DNA of 64,000 nucleotides from Branchiostoma floridae. Lineage: Eukaryota > Chordata > Leptocardii > Amphioxiformes > Branchiostomatidae. The DNA is taken from the NCBI RefSeq assembly GCF_000003815.2, contig NC_049987.1:23055661-23119660 (forward strand). Reading direction: 5' to 3'. The position numbers and the translations under genes were made by a program. This document shows positions 13,401-24,213 of the stretch, piece by piece. The notes under the pieces were generated by a model, which saw only the letters and a list, made by a program, of their open reading frames with translations, had not been told where the DNA came from and searched no databases. Position 1 is the first letter of the stretch; every line of letters begins with the position of its first letter.

Positions 13401-16400
13401 TATGTATGTATTGCTATATACAAAGGAAGCTGGTCAAATTACTCAACTTTTGAAAAAAAAGTTTATTTGATTCTCCCCCAGCTATTACTATTAGAATGTC
13501 CCCTAAATCGTGGGAATTCCAGTACAGAACGTCAGAAGTTCGCTACATCAAAGTTGTACTGGGCGACGGTCCTTTGATCTAGTATCATATGTGCCGCGCC
13601 GACGGCAAAATCAATCAATTCTGACAGCTTCCTACTGTCGTGCAATGCATGACGGTCTAGCATCAGTTGTCGGCAGAAGGAAATATTTGTGTGAAATGCG
13701 TAGGAAACATTATGTTTTCTCCCTTTAACTGGTACATGGGTAGTGTTTTATAACAAAAGTGATAAGAAGGGGGTATCAGTCTAAAATATACACTCAGTTG
13801 AAGGGATATTGGATATCGTCTTATTGGCAATTTGTCGGCGCGGGGCGGACAGGATGCCCACGAAACTGCGTGCGTCGCCGGCGTCTAACAACAGAATCAC
13901 ATGCACCGGTATCATTTGTATAGGTTATTTCACAATCCTCAAATTACTACATAACACATATATTATTATGGGTAATTACTAGGAAAAATTAACACATGTG
14001 ATTTTACACACGTACATCGACTGAACGAAAATGAAACAGGAAATCGCATGTGGGGAAGGCGTCCAGAAAGATATGTCAGGGAAACTTCTCGAAAATGTCA
14101 CCAGAGCCTGCAATAGCAGGCTAATCTGCTCTGTAGAATGCTGAATATGTATGTTGAAATAGACTATAACAAGCTAAGATGTCTGTTATGATGGTTTATG
14201 TACTTCTATTAAATAGTTCTAGTGGTAGATTTGTCTCCGTAAAGACCCCGATGGCGTTGTCTGAGTTTATTGTCAGAAGAGGGGACCTTCAGCAGCCGGT
14301 CGTAAATAAAGTCGTAAATTAGCCTTGAACACTCGATTCTAAAACTACCCGTTTTTGTAACTTCCGTATTTCTATTTTTAATAAATGTAAGCAAGATTAC
14401 AGTCTTGCAGTCTCATGTTTGTTGATGTTATCGCACCACACATTTGTAAGTTGTTGCGATTTGTCTTGTGATGATTCCCAGCCACGTAACCGGGTCCTGC
14501 GAGTCCTGCGACAGCAAAATTAAACATCACTTAATGAATATAAACGGTCATTTAGAAACTAACGATTGCTGATTACAATTATGACTATAAGCTGAGCATG
14601 TAACAGAAGGGCAAACATACCAATTACGTTACGTGTTTCGTAAAAAAATGTACACGGTGGACAAATTCGTAACTGGTTGTCAGTGCGGGTTTTCTATTAC
14701 GCTTCGCGTTGCCGTATCCAGGGGGAGAAAATCGAGATGTCGCGTTTCACCCCGTGATGGCGCTAAGCGCGATGATTAGCACATGATTTGATTACGCTTC
14801 GCGCTACCGCTCTCAGGGGGAGAAAATCGAGAACTCGCTTTTAGCCCCCAGGTGGCGATATGCGCCGCGCGTTTCGCCCCTATATGGCGATGGTCGCGCT
14901 TCGCGTTTCGCCATATCGAGTCCAAGAGCCTACCTCCCTGTGGACGTCCCCCCCCCCCCCAACCAGCTGTCAGCCAATCAGAGAATAGGCTTTCCGTTTT
15001 CAAAAGCTGTCTCGCATGTATAAGGGTAACCTCGGTAATATTTATAAGCAGGGTGGTCAGTAACTAAGGGTGACGGTTGAAAGAGCAGGGCACATCCAGA
15101 CAGGCAGTTTGGCTGCTGGATGTCCATGCTTAGGAGAATGATTCTAGCCAGCCTGAATCTTTCCCGTCTCCAAGATTTTGAACGAAAATCCTGTCGAGCG
15201 TCAGAGGCTACTAGACGGTGGTCATAGAGAGGCGGGAAAACTATAAAATCTAAGACCCCTGAAACGCTATTTACTGCATTTTGAAGGGCAAAGTTTGCTG
15301 GTAGAGTTGACTCAGCTTGGTTCAATGGCATCTGTGCTGAATTTGAATTTCTGGAGACCTTTGTAGAATTCTGGAGACCCCCCCCCCCCCGTACGCGATG
15401 AAAAAAGTATGGAGTCAGTAGAGCCTGGGGACGATGTTTTAAGTTAAAAACTATGTAGTCTAACCTAAGGGCGAGGTTAAAAAATCACTTTGTCCAATAG
15501 AATAGGACATGTATTTGATAATTCAACGTTAGTGCTTACTATTCCGGCTGAAGGAAGTTCGGTTTCAACTCCGTAAGCGCACGAGCGGACAGAATTCTTC
15601 CTGAGGCACTGCCTGAAGATGCGGAGAGTTCGGATAACCCTCTCGTGGAAGTCTGTATTTGACCTGTTTACGTGTAAGTACTTCCAGAAGACATAGTCGG
15701 AGTACAACCTGCAGAGAGAAAGCATATAATTAATTAAACGGTATATCGTCATGTCAATGAGCCTTATAACAATAGCACTCAGATACAAGCTTAAGGGTGG
15801 AGTGGGCAAATACCCCAGACGTTGTTTTTTCCATGTTTTTCATATCTGCCTTTAAAATGATTTTATTGAGTGCCTCAATCATATGCTCATATAGAGTCAA
15901 TAACACTTACGGTATAGATTACAACAAAATGCTTAATTTTGAAAATTTTGGCAATTCTTTTACCAAAAGGGACACTTAAGGCTCCTGTAGCCTGGTTTTA
16001 CAACCAAATGACCTACATTTTGGTAAAGGGGTGCACTAGATATATTTATAAGCAAATGGCCCATATATAACATTTGGCATGAAGCACTTCAAAATGAGTA
16101 AGATGGGAATTTTTCGGTCATTTTCCAATGGCCGGAGGAGTCAACGACCTTACCTTTCTGTGGGGTTCCAAAGTGTGAGGATGAACTTGGCCTTACCTTT
16201 CTGTTGGGTTCCTAAGTGTGAGGATGAACTTGGCCTTACCTTTCTGTTGGGTTCCTAAGTGTGAGGATGAACTTAGTCTCACCTTTCTGTTGGGTTCCTA
16301 AGTGTGAGGATGAACTTGGCCTTACCTTTCTGTGGGGTTCCCAAGTGTGAGAATGAAGTTGGCCTTACCTTTCTGTTGGGTTCCTACGTGTGAGGATGAA

Positions 16401-19400
16401 CTTACCTTTCTGTGGTGTTCCTAAGTGTGAGGATGAACTTAGTCTCACCTTTCTGTTGGGTTCCTAGGTGTGAGGATGAACTTGGCCTTACCTTTCTGTG
16501 GGGTTCCCAAGTGTGAGAATGAAGTTGGCCTCACCTTTCTGTTGGGTTCCTACGTGTGAGGATGAACTTACCTTTCTGTTGGGTTCTAAGTGTGAGGATG
16601 ACTCACCTTTCTGTTGGGTTTCTAAGTGTGAGGATGAACTCACCTTTCTGTTGGGTTTCTAAGTGTGAGGATGAACTCACCTTTCTGTTGGGTTCCTAAG
16701 TGTGAGAATGAACTTGGCGTTTGGCTGTACAGCCCGGATCAGGTCCGCTATCAGGATGGGCGGCTCGTTGTTTGGGGTGTCCCATAGCTCCTCTCTCCAG
16801 TGGTCGTTGTAAAGTATTGTGAGGGGATCGCCGTCTCCTATATAAAGCAAACGGTAAAAGTATTCACATAGCCTATTTCAAAGGCTGTAGTTGGAGCTCA
16901 ACCCTCTCATTCCACCACCTCTTACCCTCCCCAACCGAAGTCAGGTGCACAGACTGGGTTGAGCGAGGCATAGGAAAGTCAAAGAAAGAATGTTCATCTA
17001 TGGCAGGTCTTGGAAGGCATTTAAACGTAGTCTTATAGCCTGTTTTCAAGGCTGAAGGCGGAGCCCATCATTCTCCATCCACTACCGTTTACTGACCACC
17101 AACCGAAGTCAGGTACCCATTGGTGGAATGAGGAAAGTCCCATAAAGGAGTTTATGTCATATACCTGTGATGCGAGAACGTTCGATACGGGTGTTCCGGA
17201 CCGTGTGATAACTTCCGTATCACACAGGTTCGAAAGTTGTATCACACAGGCTTCCTACGAGTAAATCGAACTATTTCGAACGGGCCGAATACGGCATGGT
17301 TGAAAAGTCGAATTGCTGTTGTTACAATCTTTTGTTCCAGGACACAACATTTTCTCAACTTCTGGTGCATTTCGCATCGAAATATGTGTTTTCTCAGGTG
17401 GGTATGACATTAAAAAAATACAACCCGGTGTATTCCGTATCACTCTAGGTCCCAGCCCTCACGCGGGTCGGATCACCCTCCGGCCTTCGGCCGTCAGGCG
17501 ATCCTTCCCGCGGTCGGGCTGGAATCTCGGGTGATGCAGAATACACCGTGTTGTATTTTTTTCAATGTCATACCCACCTGAAAAAAATCTATGGAAGGAT
17601 TTGGGATATATTAATACGTACCCTCAAAGCCTGTTTTGGACAGTTTAGGGCTGGAGGCAGTGGGTTGTTATCCACTGTGTCTAGGACAGGGATATCTCCT
17701 TCCACCGCCTTTTACCTCCCCAAACGAAGTCAGAAAACGTTACTCATTTTCACACATGGGCGGAGTGAGAAGAGTCGTGTTTTATTAACGTGTACCTGTA
17801 ATGACGTCATGAGTGACAACCTCTTGTCCGGATGCAGTCCAGCGTTTCCGGATCCGGTTCCATATTTTCCAGGCCGCTTCATCGAAATAATCCAGATATT
17901 TCCCTAAGAGAGAACCGTGATTATCTGAGGAGGTATGAACGATGAAAAACTGTAATGATGAATTTATTTGCAGCTTCAATAGGCTTCGAAAAAAACCGCA
18001 TTGTGGTGATTATGGCGGCGCCCGTCTCCGATAAAATGCCCTTGGGCCACCTGACTTTGTGCAAGTCGCTACAGCAGAGAGCTAAACCGCTGTTAGTGAT
18101 GTGTGTGTGTGTTTCATTTTCAAACACTTTCCCAAGTGCACCAGGTGGTGTGTATATATAGGGCGGTGCCCATCTCCGTCTCAGTAGTCTTGGGCCACAC
18201 AACTGTAAATATTACAGGGGTTAGTCCAGTAATAGCCATGTGTGTTCAACTACCATATCTTTTCAACGAGATTGTTCAAACCAAGGTCATTACACCACTT
18301 CAAGGCAATGGACTAAAAAGTTAGGAAATAATTGTGCATGGAGATTTCTATAATGTATTCTACCAACAGAGATGAACTTTCACGCTTAGACTACAGTAAT
18401 TTATGCGAGGCGAAAACTCGGCTGTCAGGCCATCGCACCAACATTGATATTACTCCACCGTGCATAATAATGTTGCAAGTCGTCGTTGAAAGTTAAATTA
18501 TACATCAAAGTAATAAGATTCGCAAAGTAACAATTACTTCAGCAACTGGATAAATTTTGGAAATGATCAGACGTTCCGACTGATTAAAGACAACGGAGGG
18601 TACCTGGATCGCCCGACCATTTCCAAATGTCATCAAATCCTTTTTGTGCAATGATGGTACTAACAAAACAAAAACAAGAGGGAAGTCAGAAAGTCATTAC
18701 AAGAAACAATCACAAGATCAACTGTTCAAGAGAAGAAACAAATGATAAAAGAAGAAACAGAAAAAGGACAGTGCAGGCCATCACAGGGTGAATTCTCTCA
18801 CGACGGACACCAGGGCTTCGCTCCCTCCTGCAATACTGTCAACAAAAAGTATATACAAAAACTGAGAGGATAGTACAGATAGCAAGAAGTCATCAATCGT
18901 TTTCCAGTCCAGTCGATACCCTAACAATTCGACGACAAAACAAATTATAGGATGGACTACAGTGGAAGCCAGTTAATTGCACGTCGGATAAACGCACACT
19001 TTGGTCAATTGCACGGAATACCCAAATCCCGTGGTGGTGCGGTCCAACTGGGTAACTTCGCTTTATCGCACACGCCGGCTAATTGCACCGACTTTGCTGC
19101 CAAATTGGGTGTGAAATTAAGCGGCTTCCACTGTACAGTGGAAGCCAGTAAATTGCACATCGGATTAACGCACACTTCTGTTAACTGCACGGGATCCCAG
19201 AATCCCAAACCGATGAGGGCCAGTTAGATAACCTCGCATTATTGCACCAGCCGGATAAATGCACCAAATTTATTGGCAAATAGGTCGTGCAATTAAGCGG
19301 CTTCTACTGTACTACTATACAAATGTCATCGAATCGTACCGAGATTCACGTGCTGGTCCCAGGTCCACCACTTGGGTTCCTTTTTACTGGCCGGAACGAC

Positions 19401-20218
19401 ATCCGGGTGTTGGGTGATGCGGTTGTAAAGGTCCGTGGTTCCGCACTTATTAATGCCCATGACGTAGAAGTACGGTAAACATCTGCAGGGGGAAGGAGTG
19501 ATTAATTGGTTGGTCGGTCTATTTATTTTTTGTTTTTTTATTTTTTCATCTATGCTGTGACCACACCTCATCTTTAGCAGCTGTGCCGATATTTACAATG
19601 CATCACGCTGGCGAATATCGGTGAGGTGGGCATTAACTATTCGTTTAAAGTTCTTCAAGTCTCTGATATTTACAATGTTTTGAGGGTTAATCGATTGATT
19701 GGGGTTTTGTGAAGATAAGGGCACAGCCCGTCGTACGTACGTGCAAGTAAGTGATGTTTACGTGCCAAAGCGTGGGCAATCTTTTGGGATCCGTAAGTGG
19801 TAAGTACCGCCTCCGTACGAACTCGTAGGGAATCCGACGGATTTTGGAGCACGCAGACACGCCGTAGAACTTTACGTGCAGACGAAACTTTGCCAGTGCG
19901 CCATCGGGCTGCGGATTCCACCCCACCCCCCATGCGTGCCAGAACGGGTGACGCGCCTGCCCTGTAAAGCCTGAACGTTTTCAGAAATACATGGCGGGCG
20001 TGGCCACCCCCCCCCCAAAAAAAAACAACAACATACGGACAAATTGGACAAATTGCACGTACGGCGGGTTGTGCCCTTTGCCTAAAGTTACACTCTCACC
20101 GCACTTGCTTCAAGCTTGCGTCACTGCGGGGTTCGGCCACTGCGTCACAGTTTTGTTTTTTTCTACGATTTTTTATGATTTAGATATTGAGTGAGTGAGT
20201 GAGCGAGTGAGTGAGTGA

Positions 20219-20274
<56 letters not shown>

Positions 20275-22068
20275 GTGAGTAGTGGCGTGTGTGTGAGTGA
20301 ATGAGTGAGTGAGCATATGACTGAGTGCTGAGAGAGAGCGAATGATTGAGTGTGTGCGTGTGTGAATGAGTACGTGAATGAGTGACTAATATAAGTGAGT
20401 GATTGCTTGCGTGAGTGAATGAGTGAGTGAGTGAGTGATTGAATGAGTGACTGAGTCACACTCACCTTAGCCGAAAATAGCCGGTCCCGTTGTCTGAGAG
20501 TCTCTTCCGCCACCGTGAATCCACGTCTGTTCCCTGCACCTTCTCGAACCAACACGGGTTCTTGTAGTCAGGGAGAAACTCCTTCGGAAGAGCTGAAAAG
20601 ATCTTTAGCGAAAGAGATTTGTTGATACATTGTTAAATGATTATTTTGCCTGTCTGTCCATGAAGATGATCATATCAGAAACTATAATTTCAACTGTAGA
20701 TTCACTGTAGCTCTTCTTCAATTTCAATCTTGCATTTCTGTGTAGTATTGGGGATGAAGGCTTGGTTTAAGCTGCATACTAGTACGCTTTTCATTTCTCC
20801 TGCACCTGCTTATGTATTGCTTATTGTATAAGGTTTTATGTATTTACTTGTGCAAATAGATAAACAAACAAATCAATAAAAAGAATTAGACTTATATTAA
20901 AGTAGCAGTACTTACTCCTGGGTTCAGTCTCCTCAGTTCTCTCGTCATGTTGAATCCTACAGCTGGTGTCGCCTGTGTCTTCTCACCGGACCATGACGTG
21001 TTATGACGTAAGCTTGCCACGGCCTGGTCTTCCAGTGGGTTCCAACCCCCGTACCCGTACCCGTACCCGTACCCGTACAGAAACCGAACCCGAGGCAGTA
21101 CAAACCAATCTTTGCAAGAACAGACACATACAAGTACTCATATTTTCCTAGAACAATTCCGGAGTGGAATTCCCTGCCTGGTGCGGTAGTAAAGTGCTCC
21201 CACAGTTGAGAGCTTCCGCGCCAGGCAGGAGGGCTGCCCGCCCTAACCCGGGACCTCAGCTCCCCCCCCCTACTTTGCCCCTTGCGGGGTTATATGGGGG
21301 TAACCCATGATGATGATGATGAGAAACAGCAGCGTCAGGAGACAGGCGCAAAACAACAGAGCTTTACCCCAGAACTGGCGGGTGGTCGGCTGTTGGTTCA
21401 GCTTTTAGGAAGAAAAAGACATGTAAAACATTAGAATATTTTGGAAAATGCCCAGACACGTTGAGCGAGAGAACTTTTTGTTATGATAGCTCAAGACAAA
21501 CTAGACAAAACAACAAATAAACTAGACAAATTGAAAACAACAAATAAAGGAAAAGGATATCGTGTGTTGACGTTGCCGACAATGCAAATGAAGGAAACAA
21601 CGTAGGATCATATCAGGGGACACCGACTCATGACCTCTCCATGCCACATCTTGCCGTTACGCTAGCCTGGTATCCAGCCGTATTATAGCTCCCGAATCTC
21701 TTCTGTCCTTTCATTTGCGAAGAGGACAGAAGAGACTCGGGAGCTATAATACGGCTGGATAACATTCTACCATTGCGCTATCCGATGCGACTTAAACCTT
21801 GAGGATATGCAGGAAAACATGGCCCAAAATATGCAAACTAAATGACCTCTTTTCATTGTAAGTTACAGCCTACAAGCCATGAGTGGCTCACACGGCGCCA
21901 TTATAAATAAGTAGATCACTTCGACATTGACGACAGGTTAAGACAGTGAGTGTCACGATCAAGACAACAGTCAATAAAACGTGTCAATGAATAATATAAA
22001 CCAAATGAATATGCACAGAATCGAGTCAACACCTGGAGTCAACAGGTATATGTACTCACCACGAACAT
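10414..22068 (-). CDS. Carbohydrate sulfotransferase 15-like, Golgi type II membrane protein
   Basis: Seven firm exons on the minus strand: 20592-20466, 19482-19340, 17924-17796, 16837-16681, 15708-15540, 11834-11687 and 10607-10414 (stop). All phases join. The product matches vertebrate CHST15 (N-acetylgalactosamine 4-sulfate 6-O-sulfotransferase) along its length: FRLRCLPYFY, the 5'-phosphosulfate loop KCGTTDLYNR, KEPKWWT, YLDYFDEAAW, the 3'-phosphate motif LRNPTERLYSDY, GLYEVYLRDWFSIFPREQ, RLEDHA and a C-terminal RRILNEFYRPYNERLAQLL. It should transfer sulfate from PAPS to a glycosaminoglycan-type chain in the Golgi; the substrate is inferred. Tentative 5' exons 22068-22060, 21401-21305 and 20972-20916 would supply MFVLNQQPTT and a membrane anchor (ALLFCACLLTLLFL). 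They keep phase (total 409 aa), but two of their splice sites are weak. Confidence 0.82.
10723..11160 (+). mobile_element. tRNA-derived SINE, copy 1
   Basis: The 5' end is tRNA-like, with an A-box-like tggcgcagtgg and a B box ggttcgaatcc at about 10772-10785. A body of about 350 bp follows that is shared with 25089-25560 (for example cttgggaaaggcactttaca, and aggaggaaccccttacatcc). Such a shared long body shows this is a SINE rather than a tRNA gene. It lies in the last intron of the sulfotransferase gene. Confidence 0.8.
11208..11285. repeat. Short fold-back repeat
   Basis: Left arm near 11215-11238 (tgtagctgccgagtctctt) pairs imperfectly with 11257-11280 (aagagacttggctgcaatta). Similar to the hairpin at 21671-21761; probably a small MITE. 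Confidence 0.5.
11885..15170. mobile_element. Long inverted-repeat (fold-back type) element
   Basis: Left arm 11885-12248 and right arm 14687-15170 are inverted copies. The best-conserved part is 12003-12248 against 14687-14935. The right arm has about 120 bp extra (14936-15060, with a poly-C run). The arms are themselves rich in nested palindromes (gcgaaacgcgaagcgcg, tagcgcgaagcgtaat). The 2.4-kb centre has no convincing transposase. The whole element lies in the intron between sulfotransferase exons 15708-15540 and 11834-11687. Class and target-site duplication could not be established. Confidence 0.7.
12757..13200 (+). repeat. Diverged tandem duplication inside the fold-back element
   Basis: 12765-12912 and 13039-13190 share an ordered series of blocks: gcgtcggtcg, ccaggaacgtcc, ggcgatgttccgac, aagagttccgc/aagagctccgc, gtcgcaccct and ggatgaaaccc. 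Neither copy has a long open frame. They may be remnants of an internal gene or structural units. Confidence 0.55.
16149..16720 (-). repeat. Minisatellite made of a sulfotransferase exon 3' edge plus donor site
   Basis: About 13 units of roughly 43 bp (some shortened to 33-38 bp) lie in the intron immediately 3' of exon 16837-16681. On the minus strand each unit reads as the last 35 or so bases of that exon (AKFILTLRNPTER) followed by a GTAAG or GTGAG donor. The exon itself ends in the first unit at 16681. Units differ by a few substitutions, with higher-order patterning (variants with gtggggttcccaag recur). Confidence 0.92.
17388..17588. mobile_element. Fold-back MITE, copy 1
   Basis: Ends are inverted (tcaggtgggtatgacatt at the left; its complement near 17565-17582). 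Inner palindromic segments surround gcctNcggcc. A diverged copy is at 33445-33606 in a GART intron, sharing tcccagccc...cggccttc...ggcgatcc. It lies in a sulfotransferase intron. Confidence 0.65.
17925..18957. other. Sulfotransferase intron with no recognised element
   Basis: I see no exon, RNA gene or clear repeat in this stretch. It has short AT-rich runs only. Confidence 0.4.
18960..19309. mobile_element. Two abutting pogo/Tigger-like MITEs
   Basis: Element 1 is 18960-19133 and element 2 is 19136-19309, separated by one TA and flanked by TA on both sides. Each has terminal inverted repeats starting cagtggaagccagt and ending in the complement (ttaagcggcttcNactg). The two are about 174 bp each and diverged in the middle. 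TIR sequence and TA targets fit pogo/Tigger-type non-autonomous elements. Confidence 0.75.
20178..20456. repeat. Microsatellite (GTGA)n/(GT)n
   Basis: Runs of gtga, a perfect (gt) tract at about 20224-20272 and degenerate gagt units. It ends within about 10 bp of the donor site of minus-strand exon 20592-20466. Confidence 0.9.
21030..21325 (+). mobile_element. Non-LTR retrotransposon 3' end with (ATG)n tail
   Basis: A plus-strand frame at about 21090-21210 reads YKYSYFPRTIPEWNSLP, the typical C-terminus of a LINE reverse-transcriptase ORF. A GC-rich 3' UTR and an atgatgatgatg tail at 21307-21321 follow. The copy is 5'-truncated. Its tail abuts, or forms part of, the tentative membrane-anchor exon of the sulfotransferase on the other strand. 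Confidence 0.75.
21671..21761. mobile_element. Near-perfect hairpin (small MITE)
   Basis: Arms 21671-21708 and 21723-21761 are complementary with one or two mismatches (tatccagccgtattatagct...). The loop is about 14 bp. A related partial sequence is at 47807-47845. It lies in the 5' part of the sulfotransferase gene. Confidence 0.75.
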
Positions 22069-22480
22069 GTTGATGATCTCTGTACGGTACCCCTCCCCTC
22101 TGGCGTATTGCGTGTTGTTTTTTTGGTCTGGTAAATGCAATATGTGGAGAAGCGTCGCAGAAGGAAGAATCGCTCCCAGTGTTCCCCTGCGGAGGGGTGT
22201 GTGTATATCCCGTAAAGGAGTCTGGTTAACTACTCATCGTTCCTTCGGCCACGTGGACCAAACCCTAGCTGATCTTCCTTCACGAGAGATTGTGGATAAA
22301 GGTACTAGGTTTACCTATGTGTTATGTATACCGTTGGGCAATGCTCAGTAGCATACAGTTTACGCTGGGGGGCACGTAGGCAACAACAATACGAACGTTA
22401 GCACCGATCGATAATACATGTAGCTCTTCCTGATGTTTTGAGGTGTAAATTGGAAAGCCTAGAGAAGTAAGTCTGAAAAC

Positions 22481-24213
22481 ATTGAACTTTACGGCCCAAC
22501 TTAATCGTTTTGAAATTCGAAATCTGACCATTTTTTCGGCATCGAATTTTGGTGACGGCGTTGTTTTTGTCCTTCCGACACCCGATGCTTGGGTTGTTGA
22601 ACATCGAAAGTTTTTATGTTGGCGTCGATATTTTTTTCGACGTACGTCGATCGTTTTCCCGACGTATAAATATACATCGATCGTTTTCCCGACGTATAAA
22701 TATACATCGACAGTTGATGAGAAAACGTTTGAACATACATATCAGTAAGTCTTCTTTTTAACAATGTACATATGTGTTCCATAAGAAAGAATAGCCTGTA
22801 TTAACTACTATTTCTTTAACATGCCACATGGTGCAGCCAATTTTTCATGTAACTATTTCCCATGTTGTATTCTTGACAGAGTAGTGCGTCCACCTGTAAG
22901 GGGTGTGTACAACTGTCCAGTTGTTTTAGTCTTAGCCAGTATTTCATTACACGTACGGATATATCTATATCTGTTGGGAACATCCCAAGCTCTGCTCTAC
23001 ATGCTTGATTACATGAATTCCTGTGCACACCAAGGATGTTTTTACAAAAACGGTTCTGGGTTGTTTCAACAGGACATTTGTCATCTGAGAAATCTTTGCC
23101 CCAGATCTCACAGGCATACAACAGTATAGACTTGATACATGTATCATAGATTTTAAGTAGGGCCTTTGGGATAGTGAGGTGCGAATGAGGGGTTTAATGC
23201 TAAAGGCGGCTTTGCGTGCCTTTAAAGACAATTGCTTTTTGGCTAATGAGTAACTTCCTGACGAGGACAAAATCAAGCCTAGGTAAGTGTATGAGTTAGT
23301 GATTTGGATACTCTCTACGCCAAGGGAAAATTTGATGTTCTTTACTGTTCTTCCTGTTTTGTTGAAAACCGGTTACTTTAGTTTTCTTTAGGTTCACTTG
23401 TATATTTCATTTCGTACAAAAGGTATTAAGCTTGTGCGCGTTGTAATCCTGTCTCAGATTCTGAGAGCATCACAACGTCATCAGCATACAGCAGACAGGA
23501 CACTAGTAAATTGTGTAGGGATGGTGGAGCGCAGTCGGTGTCATCTAGGTCATTAACTAAGTCATTAATGAACATATTAAAATCCTAGGGTCGGGCTAAG
23601 ATTACACCCTTGCCGGACACCTTTATCTGTTATGAATAAAGGTGTAAGTCCAGCTTTTGTTTTGACACATGTTTGTGGGTTGGAGTACATAGATTTGCTT
23701 AAATTGTAGAATTTACCGCCTACCCCTGAGTGTTGTCAATCGTGTATCTACAAGAACAAGAAAGACAGTGTGCATATAGTGTGTACATAAACCGTTGTTT
23801 GCTTGTTCTCATCCAATTCCAGTGAGGGATGCTAGGGGGCGTACTTGAGTATACGCATGAGGCTGTAGGTGTGGCTTTAACGGGGGCGTGTCTTATTTGC
23901 ATGCCTAGACAGCGTCGGGAACTAATTAGGTCCAGACGTCGTCGGGAAAAGGATCGATGTACATGTATACGTCGGGAAAACGATCGATGTATATTTATAC
24001 GTCGGGAAAACGATCGATGTATATCTATACGTCGGGAAAACGATCGACGTACGTCGAAAAAAATATCGACGCCAACATAAAAACTTTCGATGTTCAACGA
24101 CCCAAGCATCGGGTGTCGGAAGGACAAAAACAACGCCGTCACCAAAATTCGATGCCGAAAAAATGGTCAGATTTCGAATTTCGAAACGATTAAGTTGGGC
24201 TGTAAAGTTCAAT
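22481..24213. mobile_element. Element with long terminal inverted repeats
   Basis: Left arm 22481-22720 and right arm 23936-24213 are inverted copies starting attgaactttac. At their inner ends are tandem roughly 30-bp units (cgtataaatatacatcgatc): two in the left arm and about four, diverged, in the right. The interior carries a minus-strand LINE reverse-transcriptase remnant. Open frames in the arms (such as 23720-24145) are shadows of the repeat. Target-site duplication not evident. Confidence 0.7.
22816..23660 (-). pseudogene. LINE reverse-transcriptase remnant
   Basis: Minus-strand frames with breaks: LILSSSGSYSLAKKQLSLKA near 23270-23200, SIKPLIRTSLSQRPYLKSM, then the C-terminal MYACEIWGKDFSDDKCP... 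ending near 22816. This order and wording fit the thumb and C-terminus of a non-LTR retrotransposon RT. The YADD region is not intact. Located between the two arms of the element at 22481-24213. Confidence 0.7.

Noticed and set aside
17033-17245. Extra sulfotransferase exon between 17796 and 16837
   Set aside because: A donor-like gtatat follows an open frame, but the flanking exons already join in phase and align with CHST15 without a gap.
20163-20555. 130-aa frame rich in HTHTHT and SLTHS
   Set aside because: Mostly translation of the (GT)n/(GAGT)n microsatellite; only the first part overlaps a real exon in another frame.
23720-24212. Arginine/serine-rich proteins on both strands
   Set aside because: Both frames are translations of the 30-bp tandem units in the inverted arm.
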